Shown: positions 1 to 8,814 of the stretch, in pieces
Position numbering within the stretch: position 1 is the first letter of the stretch
How the letters are laid out: each line of letters opens with the position of its first letter
NCBI GenBank assembly: GCA_001969505.1
Contig: LSSK01001329.1
Coordinates: forward strand, 1-12,615
DNA: 12,615 nucleotides
Source: Zancudomyces culisetae
Taxonomy: Eukaryota > Kickxellomycota > Harpellomycetes > Harpellales > Legeriomycetaceae
Reading direction: 5' to 3'
Notes under the pieces: generated by a model
Told to the model about the DNA's origin: nothing
The model's database searches: none
Seen by the model: only the letters and a program-made list of their open reading frames with translations
Program-made: the position numbers and the translations under genes

Positions 1-2
1 AT

Positions 3-476
3 AATAAACTAAATACAGCTATACAATCACCCTCTTCTTCAAGTGTTTGTAAAAATTTCAACCCCAACTGGTCTGATAACAACAAAAACCTCATCTGTAC
101 ACTAGTAAAGGATGGCAAAAGTTCGGCATATGAAGATGGAGGAAACCCCTTGGCGTACATGAATAATGGAGCTAATTTACTTGTTGGTGTTGCGAGTAAC
201 ATAGGTAGATCTGAGAGTGGTGCTGATATTCGTCCAGAAAGTGCTGTGACGAATTATTATACCCATGTATACAGCTACATTGACTGGATTGTAAATGTCA
301 CAGGACTTGAAAAGTCGTACTTATTAAATACAACCGCTCGGCCCTCTCCTGACTACTCAACGATTACCAATTTATCGGGATATTATGATTATGCACCTTC
401 TGCCTCGACTATCTTGAAAAATACCGGATTCAAATTAGTGATGCTCTTATCATTGGTATTGGTTTTACTATTTTAG
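3..476 (+). CDS. C-terminal part of a GPI-anchored trypsin-like (S1) serine protease homologue, catalytically dead; 5' partial
   Basis: The frame is open from the window edge (codon at 3-5) to a TAG at 474-476, giving 157 residues of a longer protein. The ATG at 159 is internal, because homology runs upstream of it. The S1 fold is visible in order: Cys16 and Cys32, spaced like the chymotrypsin 168-182 disulfide; the active-site loop A-Y-E-D-G-G-N-P-L (42-50), aligning without gaps to the canonical C-Q-G-D-S-G-G-P-L; the GVAS strand (62-65); and the terminal Y-x-x-V-x-x-Y-I-D-W-I helix (86-96). Catalytic Ser195 is Gly46, oxyanion Gly193 is Glu44, and the Cys191 and Cys220 equivalents are both gone. 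A Ser-rich linker with N-glycosylation sequons (NVT, NTT, NLS) leads to a small-residue stretch (APSAS) and a hydrophobic C-terminus, typical of a GPI-anchor signal. The inferred role is a surface or secreted pseudoprotease (binding or decoy). The His/Asp part of the triad lies outside the window. Confidence 0.72.
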   Translation, partial: NKLNTAIQSPSSSSVCKNFNPNWSDNNKNLICTLVKDGKSSAYEDGGNPLAYMNNGANLLVGVASNIGRSESGADIRPESAVTNYYTHVYSYIDWIVNVTGLEKSYLLNTTARPSPDYSTITNLSGYYDYAPSASTILKNTGFKLVMLLSLVLVLLF

Positions 477-563
477 ATTTTTTATTACTTTTTTAGCCAA
501 TTTATTGATATACAATTAATTTATTCCTATGAATGAGTTTAATTCGTGACACTATAATTTATA

Positions 564-594
564 ATTAACATATACCTGTAATTTATATGTTAAT
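564..594. repeat. Perfect 11-bp inverted repeat in the 3' flank of the S1 gene
   Basis: ATTAACATATA (564-574) is followed after 9 nt by its exact reverse complement TATATGTTAAT (584-594). The right arm overlaps the AATAAA at 592-597. In RNA this would form an 11-bp A/U-rich hairpin. No function is proven. Confidence 0.6.
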
Positions 595-597
595 AAA
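592..597 (+). terminator. Putative poly(A) signal of the S1 homologue gene
   Basis: AATAAA lies 116 nt after the stop codon at 474-476, in T-rich and A-rich sequence typical of a fungal 3' end. Confidence 0.4.
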
Positions 598-1244
598 ATC
601 CAAAAATGAATCACTTTTCACTCACAAATAAGATGTTTTGTATTTCGCCATATTGATATTGTTTGGACGTAAAACGGGTAGCTGGTCGATAGTGGTAGTC
701 GGTGATAATTAGAGCGAGCAAAATCAGATGCAGTATTTTCTAATTGAGAAAAGTTATGCAGGTGGCTGCACTTCTGATTTAAACAGCTTACACACGGCCC
801 ATACCGATCGATCCATCACTTCGTTACTTACAATAAAATGTTTTTTATCCTTTGACCAACACCTTGTATGTAAGGAGTTCCTAGAAGGACACAGACTAGT
901 TGGTTAGATGGATATTGAACCTAATTCTTTTTTGAATGTTAATATTTACATCTTGAAACTCTTAAACAAGCATAAATTATTGGACTTATAATAATCCAAT
1001 TTTCTGGCTTCATGTTTTAAACTGAACAACATCCAATAATATAAAGACTTGATTTTTTCAAATTACGCAGCAAATTACAACATATTTATTCGAAAAATGA
1101 AATATATAAATACAAAAAACCAGTAAAAAAGTATAAAACAACCACATTATGCCTTTCGAGTTTATTAATCTTTATTCTTTACTTTAATACTCTAACGCCA
1201 AACAAAGCTATAAAGGCGGCAGCAATCATCCAACCTATAACAGA
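598..1244. other. Intergenic region without a recognisable gene
   Basis: This is AT-rich sequence with one slightly GC-richer patch around 780-830 (CGGCCC, CGATCGATC). I found no coding frame with convincing composition and no tRNA B-box. The right end must hold the promoter of the ankyrin gene. Confidence 0.5.
1209..1214 (+). promoter_or_regulatory. TATA-like element upstream of the ankyrin-repeat gene
   Basis: TATAAA ends 30 nt before the ATG at 1245. A transcription start at the usual spacing would give a very short 5' UTR. Position and consensus are the only evidence. Confidence 0.3.
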
Positions 1245-4200
1245 ATGGATAACACAAACAACCAACACAATGTTTTCAACAAACTTCCAGCAAGCATTCT
1301 GTCCACCGTATTTGTGCTTGCCCAAAACCCCCAGTTATCACTCTTGAACAAAAACATGCACTATGCCTCGCAGCAGGTAGACACTGTTTGTAAGTACATA
1401 CTTCAATATATTTTATCCATTACAAAACATAGTTTTAATTCGGAGTTACGAAGTATATTCGAGAAATACACCAGAATAAACATGAATGAAATCGTTGGAA
1501 TACTTGTATTTAGAAAAATCAAGGGTTTGGACTATGAAACCGCTCTAGATATAGCATTCGAATACAGATGGACAAACATACTAAACAAATTGCTCAAAAT
1601 GTATGTTGTAATCGATAGAAATACTTCAGCGGTTGTGCACAAGGGCACATTATTTATGAACGAGGGCGAGCACCTGGATATTGATATTAGCGGTTTATTT
1701 TCAGAAAGAAATGAATCACGAAGAGAGGAAAATGATATCGATATATCTGAATCACTTTATGTAAGACCATTATTCAGGGTGCGAGGGAACTCAATGGATT
1801 TGGAGTATCAAATTTTAGATATTTCTGAAGAAAGAGATGTCAAAATGTTATTAGATATCTGCAACACCAGATTTGAGTTTTTTCCTGAAATATGTGGTTC
1901 CTTTGAAAGGGATATTATTTGTGTAGGTAAAGAATTTTTATTATACTGTTTATTCACTGCTGGAGAAGTAATAGTTGACTTGGACAACCTTGAACTATTA
2001 AAACAGCTTTTGGATGTGAAAATCAACACAAAATTCTCTTTTCAGGATTTACAATCAATTACAAACTCCTACGGTGATTCCTATGATACGGAGTTTAATA
2101 ATTTTGTTATGGATTATGGAAATGCAGATAAAATGGATTTGTTAGTTTATATGATATGTACATTTCATTCTATTCACTGAAACGAGAAAGAGTTGATAAA
2201 ATTCCTTAAGGATAGCTACACTGGTAGTAGATACTCACAGATATTTTTCGATGCAGCGGTTTATAATAGATATGACAGTTTGGTACAAGAATATGTTTTC
2301 AAAGTCGAACTAAACCCGGGAAATATTAGAAAACTAACGGAAATGGCATACTGTAGAGGCGTTGTCGGTATTGTTAAGTTGCTTTTAATAAATAGCGATA
2401 AGCTGAAGGGAGATCTGGATGAAAATGCTCTAAAAACAGCGATAAAAACCAAGAACTACGAATTGGTACAAGAAATCATCAGTAAATATCCAAATACAAT
2501 GAGTGTTTCTTGTTTAGGGAAAGCGATAGAGATCGGGGATACTAGAATTATAAAACAACTTATCGAAGGTGGAGTGAATTTAAAATCACTAGAGTATAAG
2601 GAAGTAAGAATCACATACGGATATAGCTATTTATATAATCTACGGTTATGGGGTGGGTCTAATGATTTGGATGAATCTGAGGTTCAACATATTATTGGAA
2701 AGCTATGCAGTATTAAAAATTATGACATAGCGAAACGGCTATTAGAGATCTCAAATTTAAGCGACGAAAAAACTAAATCCAAAACTTCAGAAAGCCTGGC
2801 CAAGACTGGGACAAGGCTGAGGTTTAGTAAAACAATTCTATGTCTTATTAAAGCCTGTCAGGATTTCAGATGCCAGTTTGTTCACAATGGTGTCGATTTT
2901 GATATTTCTTTTAAATACCTGGATTTATTCGAAAACGTAATAGCAATTGTGAATTCAAGGAGGAAAAAAACGTTCGAGATTATTTACTCATATTTCGAAA
3001 AACTTTTTTCTTATAATCATATGGTTGAAGAAAGAAAATCTTGTTATGAAGAATTACTCGAAATCATTAGATATATTATTGAGAATAATCTGCAAAATCC
3101 ATTCGAATATACTGAACATGACGAAATTAACGAATTTGGATACAAAGTCAACATAGAGGTGTTGAATGATAGGCATTACGAGCTAGCAAAATCAGAGCTG
3201 GTGAATCGAAACTTTGAAATCTTAAAACTATTGATAGAGTATGGAGTTGATATTAATACGAAGAATAGTTTGATCTTAAGGACAGCGTGCAAAGCAGGTG
3301 ATATTAGTTGGATTGATTATTTTATCGGTAAAGGTGCAAAACTAAACGGAGAATCAGATGGGTTTGAGGAGGCGTGTAAATCGGATAAAGTTGAAGTGTT
3401 GGAACATTGGATCAAGAATGGTGGTGTGGTGCCCAATAACCCAAAATATGAGTGTATTAACGTTGCGTGTATACTGGGTAACTTTGATATGATTAAGTTG
3501 TTGGTAGAAAATGGAGTTGATTTAAGTGATCCAGAACTGAATGGGGTCAGGGTTGCATGTAGATTGGGTCTCAAGAGAACACTGAAATATCTCTTGGATA
3601 ATAATGCTGAGGCGGGGAATATTTGTAGATACCAATTAGATTATGCTCGTTTAACTGAGGATATTGAGATGATAAAAATGATTCTAGAGTATTATGTTGG
3701 TTTGGGGGTGTTAGAGAAAAAAGACAACACAAATACAAAGGAAGGAGAATTACAACATTATTCACCTTTGAGCCATAATAATAGTGGTTGTTTTGATGAA
3801 TACAAGATTACTAAAATCTTACTTGAAAAGGGTATGTTCATGGATAATAGCGATTTGTTATATGGGATAAAGGCAGCAATTACTGTATCTAATATTGAAT
3901 TATTGAATCTACTGTTAACGTATAAGATCAATCCCAATCATCATTCTAAAATAATGGAATTCGCCGTACAATTAGAAAACGTTGAGGCAGTAAAACTACT
4001 TTTGGAGAGTGGAATCAGTGTAGAGGGTAACACTAGTATTCTAGATATAGCACTTGAATCAAAAAATGCAGAGATGTTCAGACTATTATTGGAAAATGGT
4101 GCAAAAGTGGAAAGTAAATCACATAAATTGTATTATTATTTTGATTTAGATGACATTGAAACTATTCAGTTAATGTTGAATTATTGCCCTGAGATTGGTG

Positions 4201-4664
4201 GATTCTCTCGCTTACTTGAATCTGCTATCGAGAAAAACAAACTAGAGGCAGCTAAATTGCTATTGAAAGATACGACTACGCTTGAAAATAACGAATTGGA
4301 TTTCGTATATTACGCCTGTAGAAATAATAATCTAGAATTTCTGAAGCTGTTATTTGAAAATGGGGTAAAGATAAAAAGGGGAAGTGGTAGTGGAGTGGTT
4401 TGGGCGTGTACAAATAACAATTTGGAAATGCTAAAACTCTTGTTGGAAAGAAATCCGAATTTGGTACTAAAAAAGGAATACGGGTTAAAGGAGGCTATCG
4501 AACATAAAAATGTCGAAATTATCAAACTGTTGATTAAACATGGTATTGACACAAGTAGGCATATTGAATTGATCATAAAAGTTGCGAACGAACTAGATGA
4601 TCAAGAATTGGTTGAGTTTTGCCAATATACAGTTGGGGGATTTAAAAAAGCTAAACAGTCATAA
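1245..4664 (+). CDS. F-box/ankyrin-repeat protein gene with one internal in-frame TGA (possible recent pseudogene)
   Basis: ATG at 1245 has a good context (A at -3, G at +4). One frame runs to the TAA at 4662-4664 and is broken only by TGA at 2178-2180 (codon 312). The frame reopens immediately; the TTG at 2193 is an internal Leu, not a start. The N-terminus (residues 11-45: F-N-K-L-P, then I-L-x-x-V-F, then L-L-N-K) resembles a degenerate F-box. From about residue 225 onward there are roughly 15 or more divergent ankyrin repeats, clearest at about 674-790 and 870-1105, with the recurring L-K-L-L-x-x-x-G-V core and A-C/A-I helices. Two adjacent repeats near 1027-1070 share N-N-N-L-E-x-L-K-L-L. 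F-box plus ankyrin proteins usually act as SCF ubiquitin-ligase substrate adaptors, so that role is an inference here. No catalytic domain is seen. Codons are strongly A/T-biased. No intron matching this window's other introns would remove the TGA. Confidence 0.7.
2178..2180 (+). other. In-frame TGA splitting the F-box/ankyrin frame
   Basis: The codon context is CAC TGA AAC. Upstream residues (L-L-V-Y-M-I-C-T-F-H) and downstream residues (N-E-K-E-L-I-K-F-L-K) read as one continuous helix-rich protein. The other genes here end in TAG or TAA, and TGG codes Trp in them. The context does not match the known TGA-CTA readthrough motif. Confidence 0.85.
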
Positions 4665-5596
4665 TTTTATAAATACTCTCTTGATGGAATTATCAGTCTT
4701 TTATTTATTTGAGTACACCTTTGAAATGTGTTTCTTTTTAGTTTGTGATGTTCCTATTTTTTTTATACTGTTATTAACAATAAACGGAAAATTTTCAGGC
4801 ATATACCAAGTGGATGGGTCTACATTTGTACAAGAACTGATTTGTTTATTCACATTTTAGAAAGGTTTAGTACAAGAGGGAGGCTGTCTATCAAGCGCAG
4901 TGAAGTTCAAATAAATACATACTAACACTAGAAACACGACAAATCTATAGTAAGAACACCAATACCTTTCCACTCTCCTCTACATCTTTGTTTTTCCAAC
5001 TTCAATCCATATCCATCGAATATCGTGTGAATATATAATACATAAGCCTATTGATCCTGGCATTATACCTGTCAGTTAATCGCTTCTCTAGAAAGAAAGT
5101 TTTAAATCCAATGCCTAACACTAGGATAAAATATACTCAAACTAGCGTGTACACTTAGAATATGTATGCACCAACCAAGCCTCTACTGTGTTGGCCATGG
5201 TATGGACACCGAATCAAAGTGAAATAGAATCAGTTTCTCTACACATCAGAAAAGGATCGAAGAATAAAATAAATAATATATCGAGACTGAAACAGAAACA
5301 TTAAAGGTCGAAACGCTAAAATCCGAGCCCATATTTCTGATCTTGTCTTTTACCTGTACTGGTCAAGCCCTTAGAATCAAAAAAAAATGATAAATATATT
5401 TTGTCATTAACCTCATTTAAACAGGGTTTGGTTTGATAAGCAAAAAAAGAAAATAACAAGTGAAGAATGCTCGTTTGCGAGCAAATATACAGGGTGTATT
5501 AATTTAATAAAACGACTGTGGGTATCAAATAAGTATCATGTTTAAATTAGACAAGAAAAACAAGGGTATACTAGTTTTGCACAGAAATATATATCG
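4665..5596. other. Convergent intergenic region (3' ends of the ankyrin gene and ELF1)
   Basis: No gene was recognised. A candidate AATAAA for the ankyrin gene is at 4779-4784. A short perfect hairpin, TGCTCG-TTTG-CGAGCA, lies at 5468-5483. The 87-codon frame overlapping the ankyrin 3' end is out of frame, T-rich and hydrophobic, and was not accepted as a gene. Confidence 0.5.
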
Positions 5597-6455
5597 CTAA
5601 TAATCATCCTCATCGGAATACTCTATGGTTTTGTGTCTTTTTCTATTCCTACTATGCCTTTCTTCCTCTTCTTCCTCTTCTTCATCCTCTGGCTCCTCTT
5701 CTTCGTCTTCTTCATCGCTACCAAATATACTAGCCGACTTTGATTTACTTTTGCCATTCCGATGACTACTTTTGATAGTGCCTCTATCTCTACCCCGCTC
5801 GGTATTTCTAAATGTTTCCTCTTCATCGTCATCCTCATCGTCGTAATCCAACTGTTCTCTTCTTGAACCTCTCCCTGCTCTCGTACCGGATTCTTCGTCG
5901 TCATTTTCACTGTCAGTACCGCCATTTCTACCAGCAGAGCCTCCAGCAGCAGCGTTTGAAGAGGCGAGTTCCTCCTGCCGTTTGGCTTCATCACAAGCAT
6001 CTATCCATTCGCTATATACATCAATTGGCTGACTCAAATCTATTTTTTTAAATAAATTTTCGATACTTTTCTTTTAGTATGACTTGATGTATTTGTGATA
6101 TAAAGAATTCTCTTTATATTTACAAATCAGAAACAAAAAAATGAAAAAAAAAAACTTGCGATTTATTGCTGCTTGGTATTTCGCTAGGCAAACTTTACAA
6201 TTCAAAATCCCTATTTTTCGGGTCTTGTCCCTAGTTTACGAATTTCTGTTGTTATTTTTCTTTTTATGCGTGCAAAAGTGAATACAAAGGAGAGGTAGAG
6301 TAAGAGTGAAAAGAGTGGGAAAAAAAAGCTTATGGCTTTACTTACATTATTACATTAACCGACTTTTCGTGACTACAGAACAGGCAATCGAACACCTTGT
6401 CCAACTTGGGTTGTACCCTTTTGGCAACTTTTGTGGATGATTTTCTCTTTCCCAT
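5597..6455 (-). CDS. ELF1: Transcription elongation factor Elf1 (ELOF1 family), three exons
   Basis: Exons read on the minus strand are 6455-6346, 6230-6160 and 6039-5597 (TAG), giving 207 residues. Exon 1 starts MGKRKSSTKVAKR, a basic tail like that of other Elf1 proteins. The zinc ribbon is C24-x2-C27 (CLFCSHEKS) with C48-x2-C51 (CKVC). The signature L-S-Q-P-I-D-V-Y-S-E-W-I-D-A-C spans 62-76. Both splice junctions preserve the family alignment exactly: AT|G GAC gives Met-Asp, and C|AT TTG gives His-Leu before SQPIDVYSEW. Elf1 is a small conserved protein bound to RNA polymerase II that helps elongation through chromatin and supports transcription-coupled repair. The remaining about 130 residues are a low-complexity acidic tail (runs of E/D at about 168-187, with S-D-E-E and Y-S-D-E-D sites of CK2 type), longer than in animal ELOF1 and like the acidic tail of yeast Elf1. 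The T-T-G at 6037 is Leu62, not a start. Confidence 0.93.
6040..6159 (-). other. ELF1: ELF1 intron 2, a GC-AG intron (120 nt)
   Basis: On the minus strand the donor is GCAAGT (6159-6154) and the acceptor AAATAG ends at 6040. The first GT (2 bases further into the exon-2 frame) gives the wrong phase for the conserved LSQPIDVYSEW exon. The GC donor gives exactly the right length. TACTAA, close to a branch-site consensus, lies about 40 nt before the acceptor. Confidence 0.8.
6231..6345 (-). other. ELF1: ELF1 intron 1 (115 nt, GT-AG)
   Basis: The donor is GTAAGT at 6345-6340 and the acceptor is CTAG ending at 6231. Joining restores codon ATG (Met37) followed by Asp38, matching the M/L-D in Elf1 homologues. 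An upstream CAG in AACAACAG is bypassed. Confidence 0.85.
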
Positions 6456-7060
6456 ACTGTCTTTTACCCTTCCCTTTCCCTTTTTTCTTTTACTTTTGAA
6501 AATAATTAATATACAAGACAAAGTTTGTTAGTGTAATTAAAAAGAGACTTTTGGGATGAGAAAAAGTAAATGGCAAATTAAACGTCATTATAAATTATTG
6601 TATTCTATTTTTTTTTAGGTATTAAAAAATTACCCGAAAATGTTTCACCAAAAGAAAAAAGAGAAAAGAAAAAAATATAATAAAATATCCGACAAACTCA
6701 GACACAATCCACTCTATAAATACACATCCATGTGCTTGAGATGGATTATTCAACAACTACTTATAGGGTAAAACTATATGAGTACACATATCCACCACCA
6801 CCACCACCATCACCATCACCATCACCATCATATCTGATCTATTTTGCTTTCAACTTACAATTGTTCTCATCTTTCAAAGCCTCAGCTCTATATTCTCTAT
6901 CGTCCTTCTTTTTTTTTTTTGCAGTACAACTTTGTTATAGATTTAGATTATATTAATAAAATCAAATGAAAAATTATAGTGAAATACTAAATACGGATAA
7001 ACAAGTAAAAAGGAATAGTATAATAATATATAAGGAATCAACAGCTAGGTCTTGACTGAA
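6456..7060. other. ELF1 promoter and ZWF1 3' flank
   Basis: ELF1 is transcribed leftward from here and ZWF1 ends at 7061, so this 605-nt stretch must hold the ELF1 promoter and the ZWF1 3' UTR. The CCA microsatellite and a T12 tract followed by GCAG (6909-6924) are the main landmarks. A 72-codon plus-strand frame (ATG 6741) runs through the microsatellite and is probably fortuitous. Confidence 0.5.
6792..6830 (+). repeat. CCA / CCATCA microsatellite
   Basis: About six CCA units are followed by about four CCATCA units, roughly 39 bp in total, in non-coding sequence upstream of ELF1. Confidence 0.85.
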
Positions 7061-8814
7061 TTAAATCTTGGCACTAGCCTTTTTCCAATTGTATGCCAAT
7101 ACAGGTTTTACATAGCCACCAAAGACTTCCAAGAAGTTGGACTCACCTTCTGGACCACGAGATCCAAATCGGTATGGCAGAGGAGTGATATTTTCATTGT
7201 CGATTTGGTGCAACAGTGGAGTGAAAATACGCCAAGACTCATCGAGTTCATCAGCTCTGACAAAGTTGGAGTGGTCTGTACCCAAGACGTCTAAAATCAA
7301 GCTTGCATAGGCATCGGGTATAGGAATGTGAGTGTATCTATCCTGGTATGTAAGATCCAGCTCGCTGAGAGCGAGGTTGTTTGTGAGTCCAGGTTCTTTT
7401 ACTACAGTTTTCATGTAGATGGCTTCGGCTGGACTGATGCGGATGACCAGCTCGTTTCTGGCCATGTTTGGGAAGAGTGGGTACTTCATATCCTTGAACT
7501 GGATTCGAACGGACACTCGGGCATCCTCTAGCGCCTTGCCGGCCTTTACTACGAATGGAACACCTCTCCACCGGTCGTTATCGATGTGCAGAGTTGTCAT
7601 TGCGAACGTTGGAGTGTTTGAGCCTTTTCGAACAGTTTCATCGTCCAAATACCCGGGCTCTGAGCCATCCTCCGATGCGGTGTATTGACCAAGTAGGGTT
7701 TCATCAAGGGTTGCTGGTGGGATACATTTCAACACAGCGGCCTTGCAGTCACGGATATCTTCGGCGTCCAGTGATTTGGGTGTCTCCATGGCAATGATAC
7801 TGAGTACCTGCATCAAGTGGTTTTGTATGACATCACGGATTATTCCAAACTCATCAAAGTAGCCACCGCGGCCTTGTGTACCAATCTTTTCCTTAAATGT
7901 GATTTGTACATTTGAAATGTACTCCTTGTTCCAAACGGCATCGTAAAATGTGTTTGCAAATCGCAAAGCCATCAAGTTTTTAACCATATCCTTGCCCAAG
8001 TAGTGGTCAGTTCTAAAGATCTCTTCTTCTCTAAAGTATTTGGAAATCTGGCCACCCAAAACCTTGCTGGAATCTCGGTCTGATCCGAATGGTTTCTCGA
8101 TTACCAGGTGGTTTGTCACATCATTGCTGTATAGGTTCTCCTTGATGTTTCCGGCAACCTCTACAAATGTAGTTGGTGGTAGTGCCAGGTAGTATATCCT
8201 CATAACACCGCAATTCTTCCCGCCACTTGCTGTGTCCATTTCGCCTTCTAGTTCTCTTACGCGAGCGTGCATTTGTTGGAAGTCATCTGGTTTTCCATAT
8301 TCTCCGCTGCGGTATTCACAGAGCTCTTCAAAGGCAGCAATGTCATCTCCTGGTGACTTTATGTATTGTTTGATTCGCTTCAAAAAGTCTTCTCTGTTGA
8401 GTGGGCTCCGAGCATATCCAATAATACGTGTATGCTTTGGTAGCAGTTTTTTTGTAAACAACTCGTAGAGTGCAGGAAACGTCTTTCTTTTGGCCAAGTC
8501 TCCTGAAGCTCCAAAGACTATTCAAGTATTATTTTTATTTATTTGATTTTGTTTAGTTTAGTTTAGTTTAGTTTGTATATCTTGAAAATTGTTTTTCTTG
8601 CTTCTTGGCATAATTTCAAAAGATATAAAAGAAATTTATACTATGGTTTACGTATAGTGACACTATAATAGCTTCCACTATAACGTCCCTTTCCCAACTT
8701 TTAAGTGTCGTTGCAAGTAGGCTTTGTACTAAATATATGACACTATCTCTTACCTATAATGGTAGTCAGGTTTTGCTTTTTAATCATACTGGGATATTCT
8801 TCAAAGACTGTCAT
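7061..8814 (-). CDS. ZWF1: Glucose-6-phosphate 1-dehydrogenase, two exons
   Basis: Exons on the minus strand are 8814-8754 and 8517-7061 (TAA), giving 505 residues, the usual family length (about 500-515). Exon 1 encodes 20 residues (MTVFEEYPSM...LTTII); the junction G|TC gives Val21 and completes the nucleotide-binding VFGASGDLAK motif (GxxGDLA at 23-29). Other landmarks are YLALPP (substrate domain, about 129-134), EKPFG (161-165), the active-site R-T-D-H-Y-L-G-K (189-196) with catalytic Asp191, and R-D-V-I-Q-N-H-L (about 248-255) with the catalytic-base His254. The enzyme oxidises glucose-6-phosphate to 6-phosphogluconolactone with NADP+ in the cytosol, the committed step of the oxidative pentose phosphate pathway and a main NADPH source. 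The signature residue after DHYLGK is Asp, where E/Q/K is usual, and Ile of RIDHYLGK is Thr. The T-T-G at 8497 is Leu28, not a start. Confidence 0.95.
8518..8753 (-). other. ZWF1: ZWF1 intron (236 nt) with tandem CTAAAC repeat
   Basis: The donor is GTAAGA at 8753-8748 and the acceptor GAATAG ends at 8518. Splicing joins I-I to V-F-G-A-S-G-D in frame. The plus-strand (GTTTA)4-GTTTG at 8551-8575 reads as tandem CTAAAC on the RNA, 33-57 nt before the acceptor, where a branch point is expected. The intron also holds the palindrome TATAGTG-A-CACTATA at 8653-8667. Confidence 0.9.
8551..8575 (-). repeat. (AAACT)n pentanucleotide repeat in the ZWF1 intron
   Basis: Four exact GTTTA units plus a fifth variant GTTTG are seen on the plus strand. 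In the transcript each junction contains CTAAAC, a possible branch-site variant. Confidence 0.85.

Noticed and set aside
547-558. GTGACACTATA (also at 8657-8667) resembling the phage SP6 promoter core
   Set aside because: A 13-base match shared by two sites is expected by chance in 12 kb of AT-rich DNA, and no phage or vector context is present.
2145-2192. A 48-nt intron removing the TGA of the ankyrin gene
   Set aside because: It keeps frame, but the donor GTTTAT and acceptor AAGAG do not match any of the six other introns in the window, and it would be less than half their length.
4597-4860. 87-codon plus-strand frame overlapping the ankyrin 3' end
   Set aside because: It is out of frame with the ankyrin gene, hydrophobic only because the DNA is T-rich, and has no motif.
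5488-5500. ATACAGGGTGTATT, reminiscent of a DNA-transposon terminal repeat
   Set aside because: No matching inverted copy, target duplication or transposase was found in the window.
5623-6000. Minus-strand 125-codon frame, and a plus-strand 79-codon frame, inside ELF1 exon 3
   Set aside because: They are shadows of the repetitive GAA/GAT codons of the acidic tail.
7495-7515. GGATTCGAAC, similar to a tRNA B-box in reverse
   Set aside because: It lies in the conserved G6PD coding sequence, and no cloverleaf can be drawn around it.
7052-8468. Several plus-strand frames of 60-90 codons opposite G6PD
   Set aside because: They are antisense shadows of a well-supported conserved enzyme.
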